The position numbers were made by a program, and so were the translations under genes. From NCBI GenBank assembly GCA_021811235.1, contig JAJZPG010000002.1, positions 1 to 64,000 on the forward strand: a stretch of DNA of 64,000 nucleotides, given 5' to 3'. Shown one piece after another: positions 63,908 through 64,000 of the stretch. The notes under the pieces were generated by a model. That model saw only the letters and a program-made list of their open reading frames with translations. It was not told the DNA's origin and made no database searches. This stretch comes from Pseudomonadota bacterium. Its GTDB lineage: Bacteria > Pseudomonadota > Gammaproteobacteria > Burkholderiales > Thiobacillaceae. Position 1 is the stretch's first letter. Each line of letters opens with the position of its first letter.

Positions 63908-64000
63908 CAATACCCCATCCGCGACGCCACCTCGGCCACCTGCGGCAGCACGCGCTCGATCCGGTCGCGGTTGCGGCCGTCCTTCCATTTGTCGAGGCGG
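63907..64000 (-). CDS. C-terminal end of an unidentified protein (cut by window edge)
   Basis: The last 30 codons of a minus-strand gene running in from the right edge, ending RNRDRIERVLPQVAEVASRMGY and a TGA at 63907-63909. The stop shares one base with the next gene's ATG, showing tight coupling within the glycan operon. The fragment is too short to name; helical C-termini like this occur in glycosyltransferases. Confidence 0.6.
   Translation of the reverse strand, partial: RLDKWKDGRNRDRIERVLPQVAEVASRMGY

Overview
The window is a GC-rich chromosomal segment of a betaproteobacterium, most likely a respiratory Nitrosomonadales-type lineage (Thiobacillus- or Sulfuricella-like; the genus is an inference). 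The evidence is gene order: tRNA-Tyr/Gly/Thr ahead of tuf; lolB-ispE-tRNA-Gln-prs-rplY-pth-ychF; rsmD-coaD-ferredoxin with a pair of M16 peptidases divergent from ftsY-ftsE-ftsX-rpoH; a bioB-F-H-C-D operon next to comF; and aroB-dgt. No phage, insertion sequence, CRISPR array or long repeat was seen.

Layout. 1-8345: translation and envelope housekeeping on the minus strand (tuf start, three tRNAs, ychF, pth, rplY, prs, tRNA-Gln, ispE, lolB, a TPR lipoprotein), divergent from mutM. 8419-10383: a dynamin-like GTPase. 10385-14360: minus-strand operon of two M16 peptidases, rsmD, coaD and a ferredoxin. 14439-17990: ftsYEX and rpoH, with a perfect CIRCE operator (HrcA binding site) in front of rpoH. 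18059-34430: about 16 kb on the minus strand holding two haem-copper oxidases back to back. The first transcribed is an aa3-type oxidase whose subunit II carries a cytochrome c domain, with its assembly and haem A factors (ctaC, ctaD, ctaG, ctaE, SURF1, SCO-like, ctaA, ctaB). A DUF350 protein, a transglutaminase-like protease, an Rrf2 Fe-S regulator and a SCO protein follow. Then comes a cbb3 oxidase operon (ccoNOQPGHS). Two 35-residue single-helix membrane proteins were found by hand, one in each oxidase operon.

34497-44603: DUF2244 protein, biotin operon, comF, two small membrane proteins, a sulfurtransferase, dgt and aroB. 44801-64000: a surface-glycan locus in two convergent blocks. The plus block (44801-58979) holds glycosyltransferases, two methyltransferases, a Wzx-like flippase, a polysaccharide deacetylase, a sulfotransferase and a 1053-residue fusion of a GT2 glycosyltransferase, a membrane domain and a sulfatase-superfamily domain. 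The minus block (58955-64000, running off the end) holds a TPR protein, three glycosyltransferases and a membrane-anchored deacetylase-like protein. The contents suggest a flippase-exported glycan modified by deacetylation, sulfation and perhaps phospho-group transfer. No polymerase or priming transferase lies inside the window.

The most unusual points are the CIRCE operator on rpoH, the small ORF closing the cbb3 operon, and the glycosyltransferase-membrane-sulfatase fusion, in which Thr replaces the formylglycine Cys.
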